DNA from: Curvibacter sp. CHRR-16
GTDB lineage: Bacteria > Pseudomonadota > Gammaproteobacteria > Burkholderiales > Burkholderiaceae_C
Length of the DNA stretch: 64,000 nucleotides
Direction of reading: 5' to 3'
Assembly: GCF_018474005.1 (NCBI RefSeq)
Contig: NZ_JAHCSH010000003.1
Span: 434,001 to 498,000 of the forward strand
Positions 9,625-17,506 of this stretch are shown here, piece after piece. Numbering within the stretch: the first letter of the stretch is position 1; the number at the start of each line of letters is the position of its first letter. The translations under genes and the position numbers were made by a program. The notes beneath the pieces were generated by a model. That model was not told the origin of the DNA. It searched no databases and worked only from the letters and a program-made list of their open reading frames with translations.

Positions 9625-11298
9625 ATGACAGAGAAGGCATGGTTGAAGAGCTACCCACCGGGGGTGCCCACTACCATCGATATGGGCCGCTACAAGTCTG
9701 TGGTGGATGCGCTGGAGCAAGGGTTTGCGCAGTTTGGTGGACGCGCGGCCTACAACTTCATGGGCAAGGAACTGACCTATGCCCAAGTGGACAGCCAGAG
9801 CCAAGTGTTCGCTGCTTATTTGCAGGGACTTGGTTTGACCAAGGGTGACCGTATAGCGGTAATGATGCCCAACTGTCTGCAGTACCCAGTGGCCGTGTCG
9901 GCCATTTTGCGCGCCGGTTTTGTGGTGGTGAATGTCAACCCACTCTATACCGCACGCGAGTTGGAGCACCAACTCAAAGACGCGGGTGCCAAAGCCATTG
10001 TCATCATGGAAAACTTCGCCCAGACGCTGGAGAAGTGCATTGCCGCCACGCCTGTACAGCACGTGGTGTTGTGCGCCATGGGCGACCAACTGGGCTTGCT
10101 CAAAGGCGCCTTGGTCAACTACGTGGTTCGCCATGTCAAAAAGCTCGTGCCCGAGTTCAGCTTGCCCAAAGCGGTGCGTTTTAACCAAGCTTTGTCTGCG
10201 GGGGCTGGTAAGGCGTTCCAAAAGCCCACGCTCAAAATGGACGATGTGGCGGTGCTGCAGTACACCGGCGGCACCACGGGCGTGCCCAAAGGCGCTGTGC
10301 TGCTGCACAGCAACCTGATTGCCAATTTGCTGCAAATGGATGCGTGGATTCACCCCACGCTGGGTGAGCTGGAAACACGCCAGCAAACCACCATGGTGTG
10401 CGCACTGCCGCTCTACCATATCTTTGCTTTCACGGTGTGCTTCTTGCGCTCGGTGCAAGCCGGGAGCAAGGTGCTACTCATTCCCAATCCCCGCGATTTA
10501 CCTGCCGTGCTCAAGGAATTGAGCAAGCACCCAGTGCATATCTTCCCAGCGGTCAACACGCTGTTCAATGCCTTGGCCAACCACCCAGACTTCCACACCG
10601 TGGATTGGTCCAAGTTGGTGCTGTCTTTTGGTGGCGGCACAGCGGTGCAAAGTGCCGTGGCCAAGCTCTGGCTGGAGAAAACGGGCTCGCACATTTTGGA
10701 AGGGTATGGCTTGAGCGAAACCTCGCCGGTGGCCAGCGCCAACCCCGTGACGGCAGAAATTCACATGGGTGGCATTGGTTTGCCTGTACCCGGCACCGAC
10801 TTCAAGCTGTTGGACGATGAAGGCCACGAAGTGGCACCGGGCCAGAGTGGCGAGATCGCCATCAAAGGGCCACAGGTTATGGCGGGCTACTGGCAGCGTC
10901 CCGATGAAACAGCCAAGGTCATGACGCCCGATGGCTACTTCAAGAGTGGCGACATTGGGGTCATGGACGAGTTGGGTTTCTTCAAAATCGTTGACCGCAA
11001 AAAGGACATGATTTTGGTCAGCGGCTTCAACGTCTATCCCAACGAGTTGGAAGACGTGGTGGGGCGTATGCCGGGTGTGATGGAGTGCGCTTGCGTGGGC
11101 GTACCCGATGCCAAGTCCGGCGAAGCGGTGAAGTTGGTGATCGTGAAAAAAGACCCCAACCTCAGCGAAGAGCTGGTGCGCACCTACTGCAAGGAAAACC
11201 TCACGGGCTACAAACAACCCAAGGTGGTGGAGTTCCGCACCGAACTGCCCAAAACCCCTGTGGGCAAGGTGTTGCGCCGCGAGTTGCGCGAAAAGTAA
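9625..11298 (+). CDS. fadD: Long-chain fatty acid-CoA ligase
   Basis: A 557-residue adenylate-forming enzyme that activates fatty acids to acyl-CoA via acyl-AMP at the inner membrane for beta-oxidation or phospholipid synthesis. The AMP-binding P-loop YTGGTTGVPKGA, the A5 motif GYGLSETSP, and the C-terminal hinge and A10 lysine region (TPVGKVLRREL) are all present. Length and motifs match FadD. ATG is preceded by GGAGAC. It stands alone between mtnN and the convergent corA gene. Confidence 0.93.
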   Translation: MTEKAWLKSYPPGVPTTIDMGRYKSVVDALEQGFAQFGGRAAYNFMGKELTYAQVDSQSQVFAAYLQGLGLTKGDRIAVMMPNCLQYPVAVSAILRAGFVVVNVNPLYTARELEHQLKDAGAKAIVIMENFAQTLEKCIAATPVQHVVLCAMGDQLGLLKGALVNYVVRHVKKLVPEFSLPKAVRFNQALSAGAGKAFQKPTLKMDDVAVLQYTGGTTGVPKGAVLLHSNLIANLLQMDAWIHPTLGELETRQQTTMVCALPLYHIFAFTVCFLRSVQAGSKVLLIPNPRDLPAVLKELSKHPVHIFPAVNTLFNALANHPDFHTVDWSKLVLSFGGGTAVQSAVAKLWLEKTGSHILEGYGLSETSPVASANPVTAEIHMGGIGLPVPGTDFKLLDDEGHEVAPGQSGEIAIKGPQVMAGYWQRPDETAKVMTPDGYFKSGDIGVMDELGFFKIVDRKKDMILVSGFNVYPNELEDVVGRMPGVMECACVGVPDAKSGEAVKLVIVKKDPNLSEELVRTYCKENLTGYKQPKVVEFRTELPKTPVGKVLRRELREK

Positions 11299-11313
11299 TC
11301 GCGCACCGTCCCA

Positions 11314-12303
11314 TCAGCGTAGCCAGCCGCGCTTGTAGAAGTACCACATCGGTACCAGCGCGCTGGCCACCATCATGGCCACCGTGTAGGGGTAGCTCCA
11401 GCCGCCCAAAAATTCCAACTCGGGAAACTTCAGGTTCATGCCATACACGCTGGCCACCAGCGTCGGCGGCAGCAGGGCCACGCTGGCCACCGAGAAAATC
11501 TTGATGATCTTGTTCTGGTTGATATTGATGAAGCCCACGGTGGCATCCATCAAGAAATTGATCTTGTCGAACAAGAACGCGGTGTGCGAGTCCAGCGAGT
11601 CGATGTCACGCAGAATTTGGCGGGCTTCTTCAAACTGCTCAGTGCTGAGCATTTTGGAGCGCATCATGAAGCTCACTGCACGGCGTGTGTCCATCACGTT
11701 GCGGCGGATGCGGCCACTCATGTCTTCATGGCGGGCAATGGCCGCGAGCGCTTCGCCCGCAATCGCGTCGGTCACGTTGCCCGAGAGCACTTTCTTGCTC
11801 ACCTTGTCCAAATCATCGTAAATGCCTTCCAAGGTGTCGGCCGAATATTCGGCATCGGCATCGAACAGCTTGAGCAGCACGTCCTTGGCATCTTCCAGCA
11901 AGCCCGGTGCGCGGCGTGCGCGCATGCGCAGCAGGCGAAATACCGGCACATCCTCGTCGTGGATGGAGAACAGCACCCCCTTGCTGCGCAGGTTGGGGTT
12001 GGTCATGTTCAGAATAAAGGCCACGCGCACGGTGTGCGGCTCATCGTTGTCGGCAATCAAAAAGTCGCCACGGATGTGCACATCGCCGTTGTCCTCGGCG
12101 TAAAAGCGGGCCGATTCCTCAATGTCCTCGTCCATCACATCGTCGGGAATGGACAGGCCGTAATACTGCTTAACCCAGCGTTTTTCTTCGGGTGTGGGGG
12201 ACTCCAAGTCCACCCAGATTGGGCTGAAACGGGACAAGTCTTCCAAGGATTCGATTTCCTCTTGGAAGAGACGGCCGTTGGCCAATGTAAAGATGTTGAG
12301 CAT
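11314..12303 (-). CDS. corA: CorA-type magnesium/cobalt transporter
   Basis: A 329-residue pentameric divalent-cation channel of the inner membrane. The long, charged alpha/beta and helical N-terminal cytoplasmic domain is followed by two C-terminal membrane helices. The pore signature YGMN is present (VYGMNLKFPEL), and the protein ends with a basic tail (FYKRGWLR). An AGGAG lies 7 bases before the ATG. The preceding 120 bases on this strand contain a series of hairpins, which suggests control at the RNA level. Convergent with fadD, 15 bp apart. Confidence 0.95.
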   Translation of the reverse strand: MLNIFTLANGRLFQEEIESLEDLSRFSPIWVDLESPTPEEKRWVKQYYGLSIPDDVMDEDIEESARFYAEDNGDVHIRGDFLIADNDEPHTVRVAFILNMTNPNLRSKGVLFSIHDEDVPVFRLLRMRARRAPGLLEDAKDVLLKLFDADAEYSADTLEGIYDDLDKVSKKVLSGNVTDAIAGEALAAIARHEDMSGRIRRNVMDTRRAVSFMMRSKMLSTEQFEEARQILRDIDSLDSHTAFLFDKINFLMDATVGFININQNKIIKIFSVASVALLPPTLVASVYGMNLKFPELEFLGGWSYPYTVAMMVASALVPMWYFYKRGWLR

Positions 12304-12440
12304 GGCTCACTCCTGAATCATGGTGTCTGCAAAGCGGCGAGTGGGGTTGGGGCTGCTTTCAACCCCAGGCAGACCAGGAGCTGAAAGCTACCGACTAGGG
12401 TAGGTTTCCAAGGAGCTTTCTCCAGTTACATCGAAGCCGC
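12304..12440 (-). promoter_or_regulatory. Hairpin-rich 5' leader of corA (candidate cis-regulatory RNA)
   Basis: Three hairpins are visible directly. TGGGGTTG (12342-12349) pairs with CAACCCCA (12360-12367), an 8-bp perfect stem that is extended by an outer pairing of 12325-12330 with 12369-12374. CTACC/GGTAG pairs at 12388-12403, and GGAG/CTCC at 12412-12423. On the coding strand a four-codon reading frame (ATG ATT CAG GAG TGA) overlaps the corA ribosome site. It does not match a riboswitch consensus I can recall with confidence, so regulation by magnesium or translation is inference. The remaining bases up to the hpf promoter region show nothing else. Confidence 0.4.
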
Positions 12441-12540
12441 CATTATTGCACTTGGAGCGATGTGCAAAGGCGTTTCATCTGGTGGATTTGCACTCTCTCT
12501 GCGATTAACCAGAGATGTTGCAGTGCCATACAAAAAATCG

Positions 12541-12570
12541 TTGCCCGGCGGCCCAAAACGGGTGCATAGT
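12541..12570 (+). promoter_or_regulatory. Possible sigma-70 promoter of hpf
   Basis: TTGCCC, 18 bases, then CATAGT preceded by a TG gives a weak extended minus-10 promoter about 55 bases before the hpf start. hpf needs its own promoter here because rpoN, its usual upstream neighbour, is absent and corA is divergent. Confidence 0.3.
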
Positions 12571-12625
12571 GGGGCTGCAGGCAATGGCTTGCACCGTAGT
12601 TAAACGAGCGTTTTTGGAGGTATGT

Positions 12626-12958
12626 ATGAACCTGACAATCAGCGGACACCACCTGGAAGTAACTCCTGCACTGCGCAGCTATGTCACTTCCAAACTGGAC
12701 CGCATCATTCGCCATTTCGACCAAGTGGTGGATGTCAAGGTACTGCTTACAGTAGAGAAACAAAAGGAGAAGGAGAAACGCCAACGCGCTGAGTGCACTA
12801 TTCACGTCAAAGGCAGTGACGTGTTTGCCGAGAGCGCACACGAGGACTTGTATGCCGCCATCGATGAGCTGGTGGATAAGCTGGACCGCCAAATCGTGCG
12901 CCACAAGGACAAGTTGCAAGACCATCACCATGCTGCGCCCAAGCGCATGATTGCTTGA
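12626..12958 (+). CDS. hpf: Ribosome hibernation-promoting factor (short HPF)
   Basis: A 110-residue ribosome-associated protein (beta-alpha-beta-beta-beta-alpha fold) that blocks the decoding centre and promotes 100S ribosome dimers in stationary phase. The family start [20 protein letters not shown] and the [19 protein letters not shown] helix are clear. The start was chosen at the ATG 7 bases after TTGGAGG; upstream in-frame codons lack family similarity. It is followed by an intrinsic terminator and then ptsN and hprK, the conserved betaproteobacterial order; rpoN, which normally precedes it, is replaced here by divergent corA. Confidence 0.95.
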   Translation: MNLTISGHHLEVTPALRSYVTSKLDRIIRHFDQVVDVKVLLTVEKQKEKEKRQRAECTIHVKGSDVFAESAHEDLYAAIDELVDKLDRQIVRHKDKLQDHHHAAPKRMIA

Positions 12959-12984
12959 TCACAGCCGCTTATCGTGCTGCTACG

Positions 12985-13010
12985 ACCGCCCTTAGCAGGG
13001 CGGTTTTTTT
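12985..13010 (+). terminator. Intrinsic terminator after hpf
   Basis: ACCGCCC and GGGCGGT form a 7-bp GC-rich stem with a 6-base loop, followed by a run of T (13004-13010). It lies between the hpf stop and the ptsN start, so the two genes are probably separate transcription units or only partly cotranscribed. Confidence 0.9.
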
Positions 13011-13021
13011 CTGTGCATAAT
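13011..13021 (+). promoter_or_regulatory. Extended minus-10 promoter element for ptsN
   Basis: The sequence TGTGCATAAT, directly after the hpf terminator, is a near-consensus extended minus-10 box. It lies so close to the ptsN ATG (13034) that the transcript would have a leader of only about 5-10 bases, and no Shine-Dalgarno sequence is visible before that ATG. Confidence 0.45.
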
Positions 13022-13033
13022 CGCGCCCACACC

Positions 13034-13504
13034 ATGAACCGCCTAGCTTCCATCCTTTCCGACACCCAGGTACTCGCACAGGTTGACGTGACGAGTAAAA
13101 AGCGCGCTTTTGAGGAAGTGGGCTTGCTGTTTGAAAACCTCCACGGCTTGAGCCGTGCGTTGGTGACGGACAGCTTGTTCTCCCGGGAGCGATTGGGCTC
13201 TACCGGCTTGGGCCACGGAGTGGCTATTCCCCACGGTCGAATCAAAGGGTTGAAGTCGCCCATGGCGGCTGTGTTCCAGTTGGCCAGCCCGATAGGCTTT
13301 GATGCGCCCGATGATGCCCCCGTGCGGTTGATGATTTTTTTGCTGGTGCCAGAGGCCGCTACGCAAAAGCACCTAGAAATTTTGTCGGAAATTGCCGAAT
13401 TGCTCAGCGACGGTCAGTTGCGTGAGCAACTTATCAACAGCAACGATTCAGCAAACCTCTACGAACAAATTTGCGCTTGGCAACCCGCCCAAGCGCGTGT
13501 CTGA
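13034..13504 (+). CDS. ptsN: PTS IIA-like nitrogen regulatory protein (EIIA-Ntr)
   Basis: A 156-residue cytoplasmic phosphoprotein, the last carrier of the nitrogen PTS (PtsP-NPr-EIIANtr), which regulates potassium, nitrogen and envelope functions. The phosphorylated histidine is in GVAIPHGRI (around residue 69). The start was placed at MNRLASIL; an upstream in-frame start would run through the terminator hairpin and is implausible. There is no evident ribosome site, consistent with a very short leader. hprK follows after 18 bases. Confidence 0.94.
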   Translation: MNRLASILSDTQVLAQVDVTSKKRAFEEVGLLFENLHGLSRALVTDSLFSRERLGSTGLGHGVAIPHGRIKGLKSPMAAVFQLASPIGFDAPDDAPVRLMIFLLVPEAATQKHLEILSEIAELLSDGQLREQLINSNDSANLYEQICAWQPAQARV

Positions 13505-13522
13505 CACAGAGCTACCGCCTCC

Positions 13523-14473
13523 ATGAAAGCCGCCGTAGTCAGCGCAGATGCCCTGTTTGAAGAGTTTCGGGGCTATTTGCGCTGGGAATGGATTGCGGGT
13601 TTGGGGGCCTCAGAGCGCCGGTTTGATGAAGTAGCCATCAAGGCTGCTCGCTCCAGTGCGGATTTGGTGGGGTATCTCAATTACATCCACCCCTACCGTG
13701 TGCAAGTGCTGGGCGAACGTGAAATTGCTTACCTAGGCAATGCCACAGCAGAAGACGCCGCACGGCGCATCTCCCGCATTGTCACCTTGGAACCGCCAGC
13801 TATTGTTTTGGCAGATGGCCAGCCAGCGCCAGAAGCCTTGGTGTCCATGTGCGAACGGGCGCAAATCCCCATGTTCGCAACCAAAGAGTCCTCGGCTTTT
13901 GTCATCGACATCTTGCGTGCCTATTTGTCCAAGCACTTTGCCGATCGCATTTCCATGCACGGCGTGTTCATGGATATTTTGGGCTTGGGTGTACTCATCA
14001 CCGGTGAATCGGGCTTGGGCAAGAGCGAGCTAGGCTTGGAGTTGATTTCACGCGGTAACGGCTTGGTGGCTGACGACGCAGTGGACTTGTTTCGCATCAA
14101 TCAAACCACTATTGAGGGCCGCTGCCCAGAGCTCTTGCAGAATCTGCTGGAAGTGCGTGGCATTGGTTTGCTCGATATTCGAGCCATTTTTGGCGAAACC
14201 GCGGTACGCCGCAAAATGCGCCTCAAACTCATCGTCCATTTGGTGCGCAAAGAGACCTTGGAGCGTGAATACGAGCGCTTGCCCTACGAGCCGCTGACCC
14301 AAGACATTTTGGGTGTTCCTGTGCGCAAGGTGGTGATCCAAGTGGTTGCAGGCCGCAACATTGCGGTGCTGGTAGAGGCGGCGGTGCGCAACACCATTTT
14401 GCAGTTGCGCGGCATCGATACCTACCAAGAATTTGTCGAGCGCCACCGCCGCGCTATGGAAAAAGGCCTCTGA
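13523..14473 (+). CDS. hprK: HPr kinase/phosphorylase
   Basis: A 316-residue bifunctional enzyme that phosphorylates and dephosphorylates Ser46 of HPr-type proteins. The Walker A loop [15 protein letters not shown], the segment ADDAVD with catalytic residues, and the family signature [18 protein letters not shown] are all present. In Proteobacteria it accompanies an incomplete PTS and controls regulatory outputs rather than sugar uptake. The stop codon TGA lies in the loop of the terminator hairpin that follows. Confidence 0.97.
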   Translation: MKAAVVSADALFEEFRGYLRWEWIAGLGASERRFDEVAIKAARSSADLVGYLNYIHPYRVQVLGEREIAYLGNATAEDAARRISRIVTLEPPAIVLADGQPAPEALVSMCERAQIPMFATKESSAFVIDILRAYLSKHFADRISMHGVFMDILGLGVLITGESGLGKSELGLELISRGNGLVADDAVDLFRINQTTIEGRCPELLQNLLEVRGIGLLDIRAIFGETAVRRKMRLKLIVHLVRKETLEREYERLPYEPLTQDILGVPVRKVVIQVVAGRNIAVLVEAAVRNTILQLRGIDTYQEFVERHRRAMEKGL

Positions 14474-14486
14474 CGAGGCCTTTTTT
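14461..14486. terminator. Bidirectional terminator between hprK and fur
   Basis: GGCCTC and GAGGCC form the stem, with TGAC as loop. It is flanked by AAAA on the left and TTTTTT on the right, so both the hprK transcript (plus) and the fur transcript (minus) would end in a stem plus U-run. The hprK stop codon forms most of the loop. Confidence 0.88.
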
Positions 14487-14496
14487 GTGGGGGCGT

Positions 14497-14934
14497 TTAT
14501 TCGTTGCTTTTGTTGCGGTGCTCGCACTTGCCGCCGCGCGTACAGTGGGCGTACAGGCTCAATGCGTGATCGGCAATGGCAAAACCACGCGTTTTGGCGA
14601 CGGCTTGCTGGCGTTTTTCAATCTCGGCGTCGTAGAACTCTTCCACTCGGCCACAGTCTAAGCAGACCAAGTGGTCGTGGTGCTGGCCTTCGTTGAGCTC
14701 GTACACCGCCTTACCACTCTCGAAGTGGTTGCGACTCAGAATACCTGCTTGTTCAAATTGCATCAGCACCCGGTACACCGTGGCCAAGCCAATATCCGAG
14801 CGCTCGTCGAGCAAGACGCGAAAAACATCTTCGGCCGTCATGTGGCGTTGTGAACCACGCTGAAAAACCTCCAGTATTTTCAGGCGGGGGACGGTGGCTT
14901 TGAGGCCGGTGCTTTTGAGTTCTTGAATGCTCAT
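14497..14934 (-). CDS. fur: Ferric uptake regulator
   Basis: A 145-residue iron-responsive repressor. The N-terminal winged helix ([14 protein letters not shown] onwards), the regulatory metal segment [16 protein letters not shown] and the structural CxxC are present; a second C-terminal Cys-containing tail ([10 protein letters not shown]) is also seen. The start was placed at [17 protein letters not shown], which matches Fur N-termini. It is transcribed divergently from bamE with a 74-bp shared promoter region, a conserved arrangement in Betaproteobacteria. Confidence 0.97.
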   Translation of the reverse strand: MSIQELKSTGLKATVPRLKILEVFQRGSQRHMTAEDVFRVLLDERSDIGLATVYRVLMQFEQAGILSRNHFESGKAVYELNEGQHHDHLVCLDCGRVEEFYDAEIEKRQQAVAKTRGFAIADHALSLYAHCTRGGKCEHRNKSNE

Positions 14935-15008
14935 GGTAATTCTTTGCTGGCTAAGGGCTTGGGGGCTGCTCGGTACAATGGAACAATCATATCCTCTGGA
15001 TTTCAGAC
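14935..15008. promoter_or_regulatory. Divergent fur/bamE promoter region
   Basis: Only 74 bases separate the two starts. TACAAT (14974-14979) is a good minus-10 for bamE, and on the other strand TATGAT (14985-14990) is a good minus-10 for fur; neither has a convincing minus-35. The two boxes lie 5 bases apart, so the promoters would overlap. I do not see a clear 19-bp Fur box. Confidence 0.4.
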
Positions 15009-15548
15009 ATGCAGCTTCTTCGCAATGCTTCACTCGTGGCCTGTGCCGTGGCACTGGTGGCCTGCGCCTCGGTAAAAGACCAAGCCCTAGACCTGAGCAA
15101 ACGCGTGGAGCCCTACCGCATCGACGTGGTGCAGGGCAATGTGGTCACGCGTGAACAACTCGCCGCTGTGCAAGTGGGCATGACCCGCAACAACGTGCAA
15201 GACATTCTGGGCAGTCCTTTGCTCACCAGCGTATTCCACGGTAATCGCTGGGACTATGTGTTTACCTTTCGCCGCCAAGGTGCACCTGAGCAATCGCGCC
15301 GTGTAACGGTGTGGTTCAAGGGGGACAAAGTAGACAGCATCGATGCCGACGCCTTGCCCAGCGAAAACGACTTTGTAGCCACTCTCAAGTCGCTGCAGGT
15401 CAAAGGGCCACTGCCTGAGCTCACAGCGCCATCGGACAAGCTGCCAGCTCGCAATACCGAGCCAAGCAACACCACTAGCACCAGCAGTACCGACACTGTT
15501 GCCGCCCCCAGCAAGGCCTATCCGCCGCTGGAACCTGTTTCCCAATAA
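15009..15548 (+). CDS. bamE: Outer membrane assembly lipoprotein BamE
   Basis: A 179-residue lipoprotein with a lipobox (LVACAS, Cys at about position 20), a small component of the BAM complex inserting beta-barrel proteins in the outer membrane. The BamE core is recognisable: [34 protein letters not shown] and [12 protein letters not shown]-terminal extension of about 60 residues rich in Ser, Thr and Pro is beyond the core and probably disordered. It is divergent from fur and followed by dapB after 12 bases. Confidence 0.95.
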   Translation: MQLLRNASLVACAVALVACASVKDQALDLSKRVEPYRIDVVQGNVVTREQLAAVQVGMTRNNVQDILGSPLLTSVFHGNRWDYVFTFRRQGAPEQSRRVTVWFKGDKVDSIDADALPSENDFVATLKSLQVKGPLPELTAPSDKLPARNTEPSNTTSTSSTDTVAAPSKAYPPLEPVSQ

Positions 15549-15560
15549 AGGAGTTTTTTC

Positions 15561-16370
15561 ATGACCCACCGCATCGCTATTGCCGGTGCGTCCGGCCGCA
15601 TGGGCCGTATGCTGATTGAGGCTGTCATGGCCACCGATGATTGCAGTTTGGCTGGCGCTTTGGGCTTGCCTGGTTCGTCTGAAATTGGCCAAGACGCTTC
15701 CGCCTTTACGGGCCAAGCCAGTGGTGTGTTGGTTCAGTCAGATGTGCGTGCAGGTCTGCAAGGCGCGCAAGCCTTGATCGACTTCACCCGTCCTGAAGGC
15801 ACGCTGGCGCACTTGGAGGTGTGCCGTGCGCTGGGTGTAGCCGTGGTCATTGGCACCACTGGCTTCACCCCCGAGCAAAAGGCGCAGATCGAAGAATACG
15901 CCAAGCACATCCCCATCATGATGGCTCCCAACATGAGCGTGGGCGTGAACGTCACGCTCAAGCTGTTGCAAATGGCTGCCAAGGCGCTGTCCACAGGCTA
16001 CGACATCGAAATCATTGAAGCGCACCACCGCCACAAGGTGGATGCGCCATCGGGCACTGCGCTCAAAATGGGTGAAGTGATAGCCGAGGCCATTGGCCGC
16101 GACCTGAAAGAGTGCGCCGTCTACGCCCGCGAAGGCGTGACGGGTGAGCGCGATCCATCGTCCATCGGTTTTGCCACCATCCGTGGTGGTGACATCGTGG
16201 GCGACCACACCGTGCTCTTTGCCGGTACCGGTGAGCGCATCGAGATCAGCCACAAATCAAGCAGCCGCGCCACCTACGCCCAAGGCAGCTTGCGCGCCGT
16301 GCGTTTCTTGGCCGACAAGAAAAGCGGGCTGTACGACATGTTCGACGTACTGGGCTTGCCCAAAAACTAA
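15561..16370 (+). CDS. dapB: 4-hydroxy-tetrahydrodipicolinate reductase
   Basis: A 269-residue NAD(P)H-dependent reductase of the diaminopimelate/lysine pathway. The N-terminal nucleotide loop [15 protein letters not shown], the catalytic [16 protein letters not shown] region (His-His and Lys) and the C-terminal [17 protein letters not shown] segment are all typical. A strong AAAGGAG ribosome site precedes the ATG. It lies between bamE and exbB in an apparent operon. Confidence 0.97.
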   Translation: MTHRIAIAGASGRMGRMLIEAVMATDDCSLAGALGLPGSSEIGQDASAFTGQASGVLVQSDVRAGLQGAQALIDFTRPEGTLAHLEVCRALGVAVVIGTTGFTPEQKAQIEEYAKHIPIMMAPNMSVGVNVTLKLLQMAAKALSTGYDIEIIEAHHRHKVDAPSGTALKMGEVIAEAIGRDLKECAVYAREGVTGERDPSSIGFATIRGGDIVGDHTVLFAGTGERIEISHKSSSRATYAQGSLRAVRFLADKKSGLYDMFDVLGLPKN

Positions 16371-16381
16371 AGGCCCGCACC

Positions 16382-17074
16382 ATGCCCACCTCCTTGCTGC
16401 ACGGCGACGCCCTGAGCTGGGTGGTGGCTTTGCTGCTGTTGCTGGCCTCCATTTCCAGCTGGTTCCTGATTGTCTGGAAGGCATGGACGCTGTGGCAGGT
16501 AGAGCGCGGTCTGCGCCGCAGTACAGCCGCGTTTTGGCTGGCCGCCGATTGGGCCAGCGCTGAGCGCGCCGCTCAGTTGTGGGATGGCGAGCTGGTATTC
16601 ACACCATTGCTACAGGCCCTGCAGTTGGGCCATGTCCAGCAGCTCGGTGGACAAGCCGATGCCACTGTGCAGCGCACGCGCCAGTTGCGCAATGCCTTGA
16701 CAGCGGTGCAGCAGCGCCTGCGCTGGGGGCAAACGTGGTTGGCCACTGTGGCCACCACCGCGCCCTTTGTTGGCTTGCTGGGCACCGTCTGGGGCATCTA
16801 CCACGCGCTGCTGGGCTTGTCCGGCGGGCAGGTGCAGGGCATTGGCCAAGTGGCAGGCCCGGTGGGCGAGGCACTCATCATGACGGCGTTTGGCTTGCTG
16901 GTGGCCATTCCTGCTGCACTGGGCTACAACTTGCTGGGCCGTTGGGTGGCGCAGCTAGAGAGCACCCTTGATGGCTTGGCCCATGACCTGTTGGCTTGGG
17001 CACCATCTGCCAACATGGCACAAACAACGCAAACACCACAAACGGCAACAGATACTGCCGTGGACAAGGCATAA
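16382..17074 (+). CDS. exbB: ExbB/TolQ/MotA-family proton channel protein
   Basis: A 230-residue inner-membrane protein with three predicted helices. The proton-channel segments APFVGLLGTVWGIYHAL and GEALIMTAFGLLVAIPAALGYN identify the ExbB/TolQ family, which powers TonB- or TolA-dependent processes using the proton gradient. It precedes an exbD-like gene by 3 bases, so the two form a motor pair. No tonB gene follows, so whether it serves TonB or another partner is open. Confidence 0.9.
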   Translation: MPTSLLHGDALSWVVALLLLLASISSWFLIVWKAWTLWQVERGLRRSTAAFWLAADWASAERAAQLWDGELVFTPLLQALQLGHVQQLGGQADATVQRTRQLRNALTAVQQRLRWGQTWLATVATTAPFVGLLGTVWGIYHALLGLSGGQVQGIGQVAGPVGEALIMTAFGLLVAIPAALGYNLLGRWVAQLESTLDGLAHDLLAWAPSANMAQTTQTPQTATDTAVDKA

Positions 17075-17077
17075 GCC

Positions 17078-17506
17078 ATGGCTTTGGGGCGTTTTAGTAG
17101 CCAAGCCAAAGAGGGGGCTGCTCCCCCTGCGCTGAGCGACATCAACATGACGCCCTTGATTGACGTGATGTTGGTGTTATTGGTGATATTTTTGGTCACA
17201 GCGCCCCTCATGCTCAGCAGCTTGCGGCTGCAGTTGCCCCGCACCGATGCGGTGGCATCGACGGCCAGCAACCCGGTGCTGCGCGTGGAGTTGGACGCGC
17301 AAGGTCGCCTGTGGCTGAACCAGCGCGCCACTACTTTGGCCGATTTGCAGCAGGCCATGCAAGCCGCTGCGGGCAGCGATGCCAACACCGAAGTGCAATT
17401 GCACGCCGATGCCAGCGTGGCCTATGGCCGCGTGGCCGAAGTGATGGGCTTGGCCAATAAGTCGGGTTTGAGCCGCATCGGATTCGTCGCGGTACGCAAG
17501 CCCTGA
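17078..17506 (+). CDS. exbD: ExbD/TolR-family transport protein
   Basis: A 142-residue protein with one N-terminal membrane helix and a periplasmic domain. The helix carries the essential aspartate (INMTPLIDVMLVLLVIFLV). It forms the motor with the adjacent exbB product. Its last 85 bases overlap, in antisense, the 3' end of the mocR-like gene on the other strand. Confidence 0.92.
   Translation: MALGRFSSQAKEGAAPPALSDINMTPLIDVMLVLLVIFLVTAPLMLSSLRLQLPRTDAVASTASNPVLRVELDAQGRLWLNQRATTLADLQQAMQAAAGSDANTEVQLHADASVAYGRVAEVMGLANKSGLSRIGFVAVRKP

Noticed and set aside
9529..11217. Long antisense frames (309 and 239 codons) opposite fadD
   Set aside because: They lie fully within fadD, have low-complexity His/Gln/Val composition typical of GC-rich antisense frames, and show no recognisable domain.
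12379..12395. 15-bp match CTGAAAGCTACCGAC also found near 54337
   Set aside because: Only one other copy was noticed, in the coding strand of an MFS gene, with no shared flanks; it may be chance and is not reported as a repeat family.
12304..12440. yybP-ykoY or M-box riboswitch upstream of corA
   Set aside because: Hairpins are present but I could not match the conserved loop sequences of either class, so only an unspecified structured leader is reported.
12587..12604. Sigma-54-like promoter GGCA-N-TTGC upstream of hpf
   Set aside because: The GG and GC dinucleotides are 9 rather than 10 bases apart and the flanking consensus is poor.
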